64,000 bases of DNA from Corbicula japonica (GCA_038501625.1 JAZAYU010000005.1:930001-994000); one strand, 5' to 3'; positions 1 to 12,149 are shown, numbered from the stretch's first letter. Notes: a model not told the origin generated them from the sequence alone. Program-made: numbers and translations.

Positions 1-1137
1 CTGCGACCTCTGTGCGCGCCCGCGGAGCTCCTGTGGCGTTGTGGGAGACCTTACTGCGCTGCTACGGTGACCATACGGCGATCCCACTGCGCTCTTATCA
101 GAACGCCGAGCGATGGCGTTTGTTTTGTGCATGCTCAAAGTGAGCGCCGTGGCTGGGCGTTCTATGCGATCCCACTGCGTTTACTGGCGATGCCACTGCG
201 TTGCTGCGGCGATGCTTGCGATCGTACTGCGCGCACCTCGGCGTTCTTGAACGCCATGGGAACGCCGTGAGAACGCGACCCTGGTGTGACAGGGGTTTAA
301 CGTGGCGTACGACGCATGCGCACAACAATGTGAAAGACCTCTATTTGATGATTTGAAAGTAAAATAGAATTATGTCTCCTCAAATGTCAGATGCCAAACA
401 AGTTTTCGCACCTCAATATGTCACCATAGTTTTCTGGTCAGAATGGGAAATGGGAATATTGTGTCAAATATATAGGGACAATAAGCAGTAACACGGTCGT
501 GTTTAAAGTATGAATTCTAGTTCTTAAACATAAACATTTAAATCAAGAACTGATAAAAGAAATATACGAAAGATAACAGTAAATGTTAGTTTTAAACATA
601 TGTTTGGACGAAATAAAAAAAAAGTAAACACAATTAGAAAGCTTAACGGGCGTTGAATACAACGACGATACATTGCAGAATTCGTCCGTTTACCTCCAAT
701 TTAGAGAGATCATGTAACATAAAATATATTTCTTGAACTAAACGCATTTTGTCAGAAAAACTCGATACGCTTATATATGTGTCTGTAGAAAATATAGAGT
801 AACGTGTAATACACAATGTACTTGTTTTCATATAAGACTTCCTGAATCAAAGTGGCAACCACGTCTTTGATTGTTTTACGCTTTTCTCAGTCAAATCAGA
901 CGTTTTAAGCCTATTATATTCGGAAATTCTAAAACTCGAATTTATTATGCTTTATCATAATTATTATTATAATTTATTATTAGCTTTAAGACGACACCGT
1001 GATCATGTCTGTTCATTCTGTTAGCAATGACACAGTTAAATGCCCCCTCACTTGTCGGTTTAGGATAAAACCAATATTTTCCGCACCTAACGTGGCGAGG
1101 CATACGACGCATACGCACAACAATGTGAAAGACCTCT
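1..1137. mobile_element. Right part of a TIR element in intron 1 of copy A
   Basis: Positions 345-1137 match, almost base for base, each of the two roughly 795-bp modules of the 2.3-kb element in intron 1 of copy D, and end with the same terminal repeat (ACAATGTGAAAGACCTCT) followed by AT and the start of the intronic minisatellite. Position 345 follows an internal copy of that terminal repeat at about 325-343, as in copy D. Positions 1-300 are unusually GC-rich, with recurring 'GCGATCCCACTGCG' and 'GAACGCC' words, and have no counterpart in copy D. No transposase is visible. The left end lies outside the window, so the strand is not assigned. Confidence 0.75.
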
Positions 1138-1149
1138 ATTAACTCTAAA

Positions 1150-1905
1150 CAGTTCACAAAAGTGCTTGATTGTTCTTCTCTAAAACAAATACCCCAAGTG
1201 CCAGGTTGTTTCCTCTAAAACAATAACCCCAAGTGCCAGGGTGTTTCATCTTAAACAATAACCCCAAGTGCAAGGTTCTTTCCTCTAAAACAATAACCCC
1301 AAGTGCCAGGGTGTTTTATCTTAAACAGTTACCCCAAGTGCCAGAGTGTTCCCTCTAAAACAGTTAACCTGAAAGTGCCAGTGTTCCCTCTAAAACAGTT
1401 ACCCCGAAAGTGCCAGAGTGTTCCCTCTAAAACAGTTATCCCCAAGTGCCAGAGTGTTCCCTCTAAAACAGTTACCAGAAAAGTGCCAGAATGTTCCCTC
1501 TAAAACAGTTACCCCAAATGAAAGGTTGTTCCCTTTAAAACAGCTACCCCCAAGTGCCAGAGTGTTCCCTCTAAAACAATTACCTCAAGTGCCAGGTTGT
1601 TCTCTCTAAAACAGTTACCCCAAGTGACACGTTTTTCCCTCTAAAACAGTTACCCCCAAGTGCCAGAGTGTTCCACTCTTAACAGTTACCCCAAGTGCAA
1701 GGTTGTCCCATCTAACACTGTAGGTTTCCCCAAGTGCCAGGATGTTTCCTCTAGAAAAGTTACCCCAAGTGCCAGGGTGTTCCCTCTAAAACAACTAACT
1801 CAAATGCCAGGTTGTTCCTTCTAAAACAGTTACCCCAAGTGCCAGCCTTTCCCTCTAAAACAATAACCCCAAGTGCCAGGTTGTTCCCTCCAAAACAGCT
1901 AATAC
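1150..1905 (+). repeat. 34-bp intronic minisatellite, copy A
   Basis: About 22 imperfect units of roughly 34 bp, with core words CCCAAGTGCCAG and TTCCCTCTAAAACAGTTA. The array occupies the end of intron 1 of copy A and stops about 115 bp before the splice acceptor. The same array, in the same orientation relative to the transcript, occurs in intron 1 of copies B, C, D and E. Short ORFs across it come from the periodicity and are not genes. Confidence 0.9.
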
Positions 1906-2019
1906 AAAAGTTTGTTTTATCTTCATACTCATGAAAGATACAGATTTATTCAGAAACTCACCAGACCTACACTTACATTTGAACTTTTTTTCTAATTGAC
2001 TCTAATTTATCCATTTCAG

Positions 2020-3364
2020 GACCTGTTCCAATATCCAGTCTATACCAGAAGTGGTTGGCAACGTGTACAACAAAACACACCTTGCTTCCATAAAACAAAA
2101 AATCCTCAAAGTAAACACAGCCATGCAAGAAATGAAAACTGTAAAACTGCAAAAACTAAAAGACCTCAAAACAGATTTTGACAGGGGAGTCCAGTCGATC
2201 AAATTATTCAGACAAGAAATACAGTCACAGCTAGAGAAGATGGAACAAGAGACAATAAGAGAACTGAAGAAGGAATATGACAGAATCCAAGCATGCCTGA
2301 CAAGGGAGATAACTGAAGTTAACAAGTTAATAGATGCTATGAATGAAGCAGCTTCACAGTTAAAGAAGGCAGAGGGTAACCAGGCCCAGGAATTTGTTAG
2401 CATCAAGACCTCAGAGAAAATAACAGCCAAGGCAGAGGATGTGGGGAATGAACAACAGAGAAAGACCCAGGAAACTGTCAGCTTTACTGCTGATCAGAAC
2501 ATTAAAACTTTCCTACAACAACTTCAAGCACTTGGAAAAGTTTCAAGCGTTAAACTCAGTATCCCTAAACAAAAAGACAGCCTTTACAAGGTAAAACAAC
2601 GACAAGAGATTGATGTCAAGCTGGTTAATGACACTATTGCCTGTCATATTCTGGGCTCCTGTATGACTGAAGCTGGATGCATCCTTCTGGCTGATTCAAA
2701 CAACAAGAAGCTTAAACGATTTGACACGTCCACAGAGACAGTAAAAGACTACATTGACCTTCAAGCTGCACCTAATGCTGTCTGTACGATCAGCAGCTCA
2801 GTAGCTGCCATAGCACTGATCAATAACACTGTTCAGTTAGTGTCCCTGGGTAACAAGCTGACTGGTTCCCGTACACTCACACTGAACCATTACTGCCAGG
2901 GTATGGCTTATACAGACAACAAACTGTTCATATCTGATTGTAGTAAGACTGTGTATATACATGATATGAATGGTAAACAACTACAGACAATATCAACTGA
3001 TGCTTCTGGTAAAGATATATTCCAGGTCACTAGACACATAACAGTCAGTGCAGCAGGAGACAGAGTGTTTGTGGCTGACTTCAACAAGGGCTTGGTTATC
3101 CTTGACCATCAGGGGAAATATCTGACCACTCTGACTGATCCTACATTGTCAGGTACTCTGGGAGTGTGTACAGATGGTAGAAATCTGTTTGTCTGTGGCT
3201 GGTCTTCACACAACATTGTTCAGATAGGACAGGACTACAAACTGTTAGGAGAGATAGGGAAGGTTAACACACCCCTGTCTCTGTGCTTAGATCCTCACAA
3301 GACCAGACTGGTGGTTACATCAAACAACAACAACAACACGATTACAGTGCTAGAGCTGGAGTAA
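2020..3364 (+). CDS. B-box/coiled-coil/NHL-like propeller protein, copy A, exon 2
   Basis: This is the terminal coding exon of a TRIM-like protein; exon 1 should lie left of the window. It follows a polypyrimidine stretch and acceptor CCATTTCAG, and its first G completes a split Arg codon, giving R-TCSNIQSIPEVVGN. It encodes 447 residues. The first 25 or so finish B-box 2, a coiled coil follows (from about ASIKQKILKV to KAEDVGNEQQRK), and the last 240 form NHL-like blades (ILLADSNN, LFISDCSK, RVFVADFNKG, LFVCGWSSHN) ending in TVLELE and TAA. The frame is open throughout. By family analogy it may be an oligomeric cytoplasmic recognition or scaffold protein; no RING is seen in the paralogues, so ubiquitin-ligase activity is not supported. 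The ATG at 2051 is internal and is not the start. Confidence 0.88.
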
Positions 3365-5757
3365 ACATAATGAGAACAGTCAAACATTACATATTGTATA
3401 CATGTGTACTTTCTCTATAAGCTCCTTCATCTACTTGTTATCTATGTAAGCCCTTTTATTTTTGTTTGAGAAGTGTAATAGTAATACAAGAACATAGTAT
3501 CAATTGACTAGACATTGTTTCAATTTTTTTTCTAAATATTTTGGCAATATTAAACATAATGTTTTAAGATGATTTTCAGAAATATATTAACTAGATTAAG
3601 TATACCATTCAATAGCGATAACTGGAAATATCCAAGGAATGAGATTTCTTTAAGTTATCAAATACCTAAAATTACCTAAAATTACCACATGTTTCAGTTA
3701 TCCATTCCCATTTTTGACTTTAAATGTCACTCTGTAAAATTCTTAAGGAACTGTACAACTGCAAGAATTCCATATTCCTACGAATCTGTTAAAATAATTT
3801 TAATAGGAAATAATATTAACACATGATAATATAAGTGAAATAACCACTTTTTAATTTTCAACAAATATCCTTGGATGTAAAACATGCATATCTGCTCATT
3901 ACAATAACAACATACAACATTTGATTTAAATCATAAAGCTTTGGGTTATTGGCCTTTTTGACCTAATGGCAAATTGTTTTGCCATAGAAGATTTGGGTAA
4001 ATATTGGCCTTTTTGGCCTAATGGCAAATTGTTTTGCCATAGAAGATTTGGGTAAATATTGGCCTTTTTGACCTAATGGCAAATTGTTTTGCCATAGACT
4101 ATTCCAACGCGGTAACCCCTTGGGTTCTCAATTTCATTTATTTTTGTGGTGTTTTGTTTTGAAATTGGTCATTTTATAAACCATGCTCTCTCTTTTTCTC
4201 TCTGCTTCTTTGCTATGTGGGGAGACCGAGTCTTCCAGAGTGGCATTATTCCTGATATGTATATTTCAATTTTTTAATGAATTATTCAGAAATAAATGGT
4301 GGTGTCTTGTTTTGAAATTGGTCATTTTATAAACCATGCTCTCTCTTTTTCTCTCTGCTTCTTTGCTATGTGGGGAGACTATGTCATCCGGATGTGGCAA
4401 TTCCTGATATGTATATTTCAATTTTTTAATGAATTATTCAGAAATAAATGAACATTAATAACTTCATCATTTATTGTTTTTGTTTGTTGTGAACATTTGT
4501 TAACTGATTGAGGGAAGCTTGGGACTGAAGAGGACAGAAAATACAAGGTGTTTTTTAAAAAAAACAAAACAAATTAATACCCAAAATGTTTGTTTTACAC
4601 TTATTTTACGACATCATTAATATTAGATAATAGTCTATGGAGCGTGGGGGATAAGGCATGAGTGAAGAAAGACGAGCAACTGTAAAGCAGCTGTAACTGT
4701 ATTCACTGAAGTGTTGCACCTGAGGCTAGACCTGTAATACTATTTTAAACAGGACTTTATCAGTAACTTAAATAACCAGGTCTGGAGACTTTTTAAACAC
4801 AAGCATGAGCATTTAAACAGCAATGGAATTAAGCATTACAGTTTGTTGACAATTTGAAAACAGTGATGGTAAAAATATAATATTTTAATAAAAAACACAG
4901 TTAAATGAATATAGGGGTGTTTTATGTGGTATTGCATTCAATTTTAGCGATAGGAACGGTAGGGGAGCTAACTCTTCCCGTTGCCCTTGTCACCACGAAT
5001 TTTCTGGTTCCGAAATGGTGTGTCTGGTTTACGCTGTTTTACGCTATAAAAGCAGTGTTATTTAACAAAAAAACTTACTGAACCAGTCTAAGGAATGTTC
5101 TATGGACGTGACCAAAAAATTTGAGGGAGAACAGATCATTGGAAATAAATTAAAAATGTAAGTAAAGTTTTCTGAAATTAAATAAAAACTATTTAAAAGC
5201 TGTTTCTCACAAAAAACGGTCAGATTCTCATGCTTTATACCCTTTTCAATTATTATCAATTGTATTTTCAACTTTGTTTGATACTGTCATTCCGTAAGCT
5301 TATTACTTTCAACCCCTCTGTAATTTGTTTTCGTCCGCCGGTGTATCCATAACTTTTGACCCGGAATAATGGTGATTACGAAGAAAAATCTGCATAGTTG
5401 GCTCAAATTGAATATTTTGAAGCATTCCTAGTAAAATCATCGATTGTAAGTGATTTATTCAATGATCTATTAAATGCATATACGAGTATTGAAGATGCAA
5501 ACAACTGATATTATGCAAAAACTCGTTATTATTTTCCCCGGTGTCGATGTCTGTTTTTCCTCGGAAATTCATCTCGAAATAAATAAACGAACTATTCTAG
5601 CTGATTATTAACATATATTGTGTCCGTAAATGAACTATTTTCTGAAATATGTAAAATGTTGATTTTGGTAAACGTTTTCACAACAGATTTTTTGTTAATG
5701 ACCCAATTTAAATGTTTGATTGATTTAAAATTAAACTTGCAAAGTATGAACTCGACA
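3365..5757. other. 3' flank of copy A; repeats, no gene seen
   Basis: The first 1.5 kb is paralogous to the 3' flank of copy C (20820-22100). Within it, three 55-bp units at about 3950-4097 each contain the stem TGGCAAA...TTTGCCA, and a roughly 152-bp tandem duplication (about 4145-4450) repeats 'GAAATTGGTCATTTTATAAA' and a CT-rich run. Beyond about 4860 the sequence is AT-rich and has no recognisable coding region. The 69-aa ORF at 5062-5271 has no family signature. Confidence 0.7.
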
Positions 5758-5759
5758 AT

Positions 5760-7478
5760 AGAGTTCTTTCACATTGTTACCTCCCCTTAGCGCTCTCTAA
5801 AATTGAAGAGCATATTTAGTCGATAAATGCAAGCGAGGGGGCATCGTTTACTATTGTTAATATGACTAAGTGATTATAAAATTAAGAAAATGTTGATTAA
5901 TCATTTCAAATTTATAAATACGTAAGTTCAGTCAAACAACGAAGAATAAAAAAAAAACGTTATGATCATTTACAAGCACATCAAGAAAGTTTATGCGCAT
6001 TTTAAACATTGTTTATCACGGTATTTTCAAGACGCAAGTATCCAACGGATTTCTTTAAGGTTTTATGAAAATACACACGTGAATTGTGTTTACTAAAAAT
6101 AAATCTGTATAATTGACAATTCAGACGAACATTATCGGACATTTTACCATTTTACGGCATTTTTTGGTAACGCTATAATTTATGGTGGAATGAGACATAA
6201 TTATATTCTTATGTAGCTCGTCGGCGACTAGGTTGATATGTGTTTTGCGTGTTTTGCTTTTGAGAAAAAATATTACGTATTTACATAATAGGATGATTCC
6301 AGCTACAACCCGAGAAATCGTTAAATTGATTGAACCAAACGAATATTGCCGGACGGTAGGCCAACCAAAACCTTTTTTTTTTTTAAATCCAGAGAGTTTT
6401 GTTGGTTTTTAAAATAAAAACTATTTTTGATGTTGAAGTTCGTAATTGTTGTCGCTGAAGGTTTTGAAATATAATATTTTCATTTCTGTTTAAAATCAAA
6501 ATGACCATGGACCAAAACAAATGAACGGGACTGCGATATTCAGGTCCGAGTTTAGTTTTATGACACTAAGCTGTTGTGTACATGTGTGCCCGAGGCAGCG
6601 TGTCACACGTAATCTCTCAATAAACAGGAAATTTTGGAGCCGTGACCAAGACCAAGTTTCGTAATATTAATTAATATAATTGTAAAACCCATTCTAAATT
6701 CAGTTAAATTTATGTTTCATTTATTATCCTTTTCAATATTTTTAAATCCTGAGATTTTGCCTGAAAATCCTTAGATCCGGAGAAGAACCTTACGGTCCGG
6801 AGATTTCAGATAAAATCCTGAGATTTTGGAGGTCTGCGGACATTTTATCTTTTTTCTACATCATTCTCGTAACACGTAGATATTCATGAAATGCGACTTA
6901 AACTAATGTCTTTTGACTATGGCTGACGATTTTATTAAAAAAATTATGTTTATAATAACATGAATAACTTAATAAGCTTAACGGGCGATGAATACAACGA
7001 CGATACATTGCTGAATTCATCTGTTTACCTCCAACTTAGAGAGATCATGTAACATAAAATATATTTCTTGAAGTAAACGCATTTTGTCAGAAAAACTCGA
7101 TACGCTTATATATGTGTCTGTGGAAAAAATACAGTAACGTGTAAACCACAATGTATTTGTTTTCATATAAGACTTCCCGATTCAAAGTGGCAACCACGTC
7201 TTTGATTGTTTTACGCTTTTTACAGTCAAATCTTGCCGACCAGACGTTTTAAGCCTATTATATTCGGAAATTCTAAAACTCGAATTTATTATAATGCTTT
7301 ATCATAATTATTATTATAATTTATCATTAGCTTTAAGACGACACCGTGATATGTCTGTTCATTCTGTTAGCAATCACACAGTTAAATGCCCCCTCACTTG
7401 TCGGTTTAGGATAAAACCAATATTTTCCGCACTTAACGTGGCGTACGACGCATGAGCACAACAATGTGAAAGACCTCT
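5760..7478. mobile_element. 1.7-kb non-autonomous TIR element
   Basis: The ends are inverted: AGAGTTCTTTCACATTGTT at the left and ACAATGTGAAAGACCTCT at the right, both bordered by AT (5758-5759 and 7479-7480). The right 500 bp matches the right module of the element in introns A and D; the left 150 bp (CCCCTTAGCGCTCTC) matches the left end of the copy D element. It contains only one right module, whereas D has two. No transposase ORF is visible, so it depended on proteins supplied elsewhere. Confidence 0.8.
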
Positions 7479-8848
7479 ATTCATCCCTTGTTTTCTATTT
7501 TGTTTCCCTGTTTTTCTTAATGTTCATATTTTATATTCAATTGCTATCTCTCACAACTGTCATGAGAATGATAAGACTATTTGCAACTTGAAATTAAGTA
7601 TGGACTATTTTATTTGTTCATAAATTCATATAAATAATTAATGTTACTTTGAAAATTGCTAAACTGCTTTTCACATATATATTTCAGATGATTGAAGTCC
7701 TGATGTATAGACACAAAGAAGGATGAGGAATTTTATCAGCAAGGGGATTGATTATATGTGTTGAGTAAAGCTTTATCCAAGAACTTGAAGAAGCAGTGTA
7801 AAACTATTGACAGTTCGCAGCTTATATATTTGAAAAAACTTCACTAAAAAAATACTTTGATGACCATAGACGGAGACTTGTTTCATGATATTTAATAAAT
7901 AATAATTAGTATTTCTCATTAAAATTTGATTAATAGGAATAAAATTGTTTATATTTTGAATTTGTACAAACATGCTTCAAGAAATAGCAAATTACATCAA
8001 TTTTTGATAATGTTATGATTCTGATGGTTTTTGCTGTCTATTTTTTTGCTTATTTTGTGGAAAAAAAGATAGTTGTTTCAATATTTTTCTCACAAAATCC
8101 TATTTTTTTCCTCAAAAATGTGATATTTTATCTGAATTTACAAATATGTATAGCTTTCAACACAAAACATTCTTTCTATATAAATCTGTATTGATTTAAA
8201 TGTTGGGAACCAAATTTTCTTATTTTTAAAAAAAAAAATTGAAAATGGCGTCCTGCTATGATGATGCAAAAGGGACCATAACTTTGCCATTTCTTGATGA
8301 AATTTGATGAACTTTTTTTTGTTGAGTTTCTCACATGTAAGGCTACATGAGAATACTATCAGGTCATTAAAAATCTTTTATTTTATAAAAGTCGTTCCTA
8401 TACCTACATTCATTTCTACTGTAATGACATAGGGAGCTTCACCAATAATGTTTTGCATAATGCTTCCTGTATTGACTGTTTCTAAAAATAGTTAATGGGG
8501 AAAACCACAATATCTTATATACAATAGTGATGGGTCTTCATCATATCTAACATTTTGTTAGTCGTGACTTCTGGGACATTGTAGATCTATACAACTCACT
8601 TATTGGTAAAAGAAAAATCTAATGACAGCAGATCCTGATCAGTATTCACTTTCCTACCTGTAACTTTGCAAAATTAGAAAACAAAATTCAAAATACATTA
8701 TTAGGAAAAATATGCATTTCTGTTAGAATTGCAAACAAATAAAATGTTCTTGGAAATCTGTGATTTCAAATTAGTTATATTTCCCTTTGTTATAATTAAG
8801 GTTTTAGATGTTTATCATTATGTTTATGACTATGAGCAGTTAAACCAT
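7479..8848. other. AT-rich intergenic stretch, no gene seen
   Basis: No convincing coding region, tRNA or repeat array. Part of it (about 8430-8560, 'TTTTGCATAATGCTTCCTGT') recurs diverged downstream of copy B near 13200, so this is part of the repeated inter-gene block. Confidence 0.6.
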
Positions 8849-9290
8849 TAGGACAGTAACTCATCAGTATCACAATCTAATCATGAAATAAATCTATCAT
8901 GATACCATTAGGACAGTATCACAACTGTATCATGAAATAAATCTATCATGATACCATTAGGACAATATCACAACTGTATCATGACAATCATGAACCTATC
9001 ATGATACCAATAGAACTATATCACAACTGTATCATGAAATAAATCTATCATGATACCATTAGGAGAGTATCACAATTGTATCATGACTATTATAAACCTA
9101 TCCTGACAACAATAGAACAGTAGCACAACTGTATCATGAAATGAACCTATCATGATACCATTATAACAGTATCACAACTGTATCATGAAATGAACCTATC
9201 ATGATACCATTATAACAGTATCACAACTGTATCATGAAATGAACCTATCATGATACCATTAGGAGAGTATCACAACTGTATCATGAGAAT
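8849..9290 (+). repeat. 49-bp minisatellite upstream of copy B
   Basis: About nine units of 48-59 bp containing ATACCATTAGGACAGTATCA and ATCATGAAATGAACCTATCA. Each unit contains the 10-bp palindrome TATCATGATA. Related arrays lie upstream of copy D (22105-22505), downstream of copy D (34190-34930) and, degenerate, at 14106-14530. Confidence 0.88.
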
Positions 9291-9366
9291 TATTTGTTGA
9301 ACAGAAGCAGTATTTTGTGCTCACAACAAACAACAGATAAAACAATCCATTCTTCAAATGAATTCA

Positions 9367-9626
9367 TTAACCCTTTACTCCATATAAATGTGTTTTACTA
9401 CATATGCAACCAGCGTATATCACTATCACCTGGTTTATCTGTGTCATCTGATCTTGATCTAAAATGCTCACTTTCAGATTCATTAGATTACTTCTGACCA
9501 AGATGTGACCAGTGTGGATCCATTGGTAAGATCCTGACATGTGCCAGCTGATTTAAATCTACACTGATTGCACATGCCGTAAAACTCATTTTACATTTTA
9601 TATACATGTATATAGTCCAGGGTTAA
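9367..9626. mobile_element. TTAA-bounded MITE, piggyBac-like ends, copy a
   Basis: Begins TTAACCCTTTACTCCATAT and ends CCAGGGTTAA, so both termini lie at TTAA, the target duplication of piggyBac elements, and start with CCC. The interior holds one junction of the 99-bp module (GATGTGACCAGTGTGGATCC ... GTGCCAGCTGATTTAAATCT). Both flanks match those of the large element upstream of copy D, so this appears to be the same insertion carrying one module instead of about 27. There is no coding capacity. Confidence 0.78.
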
Positions 9627-9789
9627 TATGGACAATTCATTTGAGAGATGAAAGAGTTTTGTGGCCTGGTTAACATATTTTGTAAACCATTTTACATAGT
9701 AGTTTATACTGTTCCATTTTACAAAATATTTTATTAAATTAATTTCCCTCATACATATATGTTCCTGATGTAACAATTTTCTTAAATGA

Positions 9790-10043
9790 AAATATGGAAA
9801 TGCAAATTTTGATCTTTGTAAACTTCAATGACTGCGACCCACTTAACTAAAGATAAACAGATTAATACAGTACAATTTGTAAAATGATAAAGCTACACCG
9901 ATGTCATAATACCATACTATTGGTAATACCCGTTTTATCTGTTCTGTTCATCCTAAATGGTTAGTATAACATCCGGGCATTTTAGTCATATGATCCATTG
10001 ATTTTTACTGATAAAGGAAGTTTTAAATCTACAAACCTCTAAA
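9790..10043 (+). promoter_or_regulatory. Conserved upstream block, copy B
   Basis: About 250 bp immediately before the start codon is conserved in all five visible exon-1 copies while sequence further out diverges. Shared words are TTTTGATCTTTGTAAACTTC, ATGATCCATTGAT and GATAAAGGAAGTTTTAAAT (an ETS-like GGAAGT core). The start codon context AAAATGGCGACAAG resembles the YY1 consensus AANATGGCGNC. Promoter or 5' UTR function is inferred from conservation alone. Confidence 0.5.
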
Positions 10044-10378
10044 ATGGCGACAAGTCAGATTGATATAACATCGGATGAAATTATTAACATAAAATGTTGT
10101 TTATGTCTGGAGGATAACAGGATTAGAGAGGCAGACAAATATTGTGTGCAGTGTAAAAATTACTATTGTACACCATGTACGGGCACGCACAAGAAGTTCC
10201 CCTCAATGAAGGATCACAAGCTTCTAGACAAGGCAGATTTCCGGTCTCTGGGTCCAGACGGTTCTCTACCTAGCATACCAACACAACGATGTTCGGAGCA
10301 CCCGACAGAAGTGATCAACCTCTACTGTAAACATCATGATGAGGTGGCTTGTGCATCATGCATTGCCCTCACACACAG
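10044..10378 (+). CDS. B-box protein copy B, exon 1 (two B-box-type zinc fingers)
   Basis: Encodes residues 1-111 plus two bases of Arg112. The first finger uses C18/C21, C34, C37, C42, C45, H49 and H58 (B-box 1 type). The second uses C83, H86, C95, H98 or D99, C103, C106 and H111. Its probable last ligand, a Cys in H-R-T-C, comes from exon 2 (10808-12149). No RING finger precedes the B-boxes: the protein starts MATSQIDITSDEIINIKCC. The donor is CACAG|GTAAAG. The spliced product is 558 residues. B-boxes commonly mediate assembly and partner binding; partners here are unknown. Confidence 0.88.
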
Positions 10379-10807
10379 GTAAAGCATTTAGTTCTCTTTT
10401 ATTTTAACTCCAATACTTATAACATTATAAGCCTTTTCTTTGGATAAATCATTCACAAAATTGTGTTTTCTAAAGGTTTCACATGCACACCTGACATTTA
10501 AACAGCTCTGTTGCAAATATTTGCTAAGATGAAGCACACAATTGCCAGATCTTAACTAAAACAGATACCGAAACTGCTAGATTGTTCTCCTCTAAAACAA
10601 TACCCCAAGTGCCAGGTTGTTTCCTCTAAAACAATACCCCAAGTGCCAGGTAGTTTCCTCTAAAACAATAACCCCACTGTTACCACAAGTGTCTCATTGT
10701 TTTATCTTCATACTCATGAAAGATACCGGTACTTATTTATTCAGACATTCAGCAGACCAACACTAACATTTAAACTTTTTTCTAATTGACTTGTTAATCC
10801 ATTTCAG
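10379..10807 (+). other. Intron 1 of copy B with a short minisatellite
   Basis: A 429-bp GT-AG intron, the shortest in the family. At about 10575-10720 it holds only three to four units of the 34-bp repeat (CCCCAAGTGCCAGGTTGTTT), against some 22-46 in A, C, D and E. It has no inserted element. The acceptor is CCATTTCAG. Confidence 0.85.
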
Positions 10808-12149
10808 GACCTGTTCCAATATCCAGTCTATACCAGAAGTGGTTGGCACCTTGCACAACAAAACAAAACTTGCTTCCATAAAACAGAAAATAGTCAAAGT
10901 AAGCTCATCCATGCAAGAAATGAAAACTGTAAAACAGCAAAAACTAAAAGATCTCAAAAAAGATTTTGACAAGGAAGTGCAGTCAGTCAAATCCTTCAGG
11001 CAAGAACTACAGTCACAGCTAGAGAAGATGGAACAAGAGACAATAAGAGAACTGAAGAAGGAATTTGACAGGATCGAATCATGCCTAACAAGGGAGATAA
11101 ATGAAGTTAACAAGTTGATAGATGCCATGAATGAAGCAGCTTCACAGTTAAAGAAGTCAGAGGGTAACCAGGCCCAGGAATATGTGAGCATCAAGACCTC
11201 AGAGAAAGTTACAGCCAATGCAGAGGATGTGGAGAAAGAGCAACAGAGAAAGACCCAGGAAACTGTCAGCTTTACTGCTGATCAGAACATTAAAACTTTC
11301 CTACAACAACTCCAAGCACTTGGAAAAGTTTCAAGCCTTAAACCCAGTATCCCTAAACAAAAAGACAGCCTTTACAAGGTAAAACAACAACGAGAGATTT
11401 ATGTCAAGCTGGTTAATGACCCTTATAAATGTAGTGTTCAGGGCTCATGTATCACTGAAGATGGTTTCATCCTTCTTGCAGATTACAAAAACAATAAAAT
11501 TAAGCGATTTGATATGTCCACAGAGACAGTAAAAGATTACCTTGACCTTCAAGCTGCACCTCGTGCTGTCTGTATGATCAGCAGCTCAGAAGCTGCTGTA
11601 ACCCTCGGCATGATTAAGACTGTAAAGTTTGTGTCCCTGGGTAACAAGCTTACTGCTTCCCGTACACTCGAACTGAAGCATTACTGCTATGGCCTGGCTT
11701 ATGTGGACAACAAACTGTTCATATCTGATGGTATGAAGACTGTGTATATACATGATATGAATGGTAAACAACTACAGACAATATCAACTGATGCTTCTGG
11801 TAAAGAAATATTCCAGAGCACTAGACACATAACAGTCAGTGCTGCAGGAGACAGAGTGTTTGTGGCTGATCAAAGCAATGGCTTGGTTATCCTTGACCAT
11901 CAGGGGAAATATCTGACCACTCTGACTGATCCTTCAGTGTCAGTTACTCAGGGAGTGTGTACAGATGGTAGGAATCTATTTGTCTATGGCTTCACATCAC
12001 ACAACATTGTTCAGATAGGACAGGACTACAAACTGTTAGGAGAGATAGGGAAGGTTGACCATCTCCGGTCTCTGTGCTTTGATACTCACAAGACCAGACT
12101 AGTGGTTACATCATACAACAACAACATCACAGTGCTAGAGCTGGAGTAA
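10808..12149 (+). CDS. B-box/coiled-coil/NHL-like propeller protein, copy B, exon 2
   Basis: Encodes residues 113-558 after the split Arg112. The coiled coil spans roughly 130-235 (IKQKIVKVSSSMQEMKTVKQ through EKEQQRK) with heptad-like Leu/Ile spacing. From about 315 the NHL-like blades run GSCITEDGFILLADYKNN, LFISDGMK, RVFVADQSNG, LFVYGFTSHN and VVTSYNNN, ending ITVLELE-TAA. The frame is intact, so with exon 1 this is one of three complete copies in view. Its propeller is closest to copy D, while its coiled coil differs from A and D (EFDRIESCLTREINE). Long antisense ORFs over it are shadows. Confidence 0.9.

Noticed and set aside
67..328. ORFs in the GC-rich first 330 bp
   Set aside because: Open on both strands through high GC content; the region is part of a transposable element and shows no domain.
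643..831. 62-codon ORF found almost identically at 643-831, 27492-27680 and 28289-28477 (minus strand)
   Set aside because: All three lie in the same duplicated module of a TIR element. Identity reflects recent duplication; no domain is visible, and the 5760-7478 element does not preserve the frame.
1303..1609. Repeat-peptide ORFs in the 34-bp intronic array
   Set aside because: They lie in introns of copies A and D, overlap in two frames, and end at unit-length changes.
2002..2430. 142-codon antisense ORF over exon 2 (and similar 151-codon ORFs at 10763-11218 and 29725-30180)
   Set aside because: These are shadows of the conserved coiled-coil coding strand, repeated because the exon is repeated.
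10044..10160. N-terminal RING finger, which would make these E3 ligases
   Set aside because: The first Cys-rich module has B-box-like spacing (C-x2-C, C-x2-C, C-x2-C, H, H) and begins at residue 18; no C3HC4 RING precedes it.
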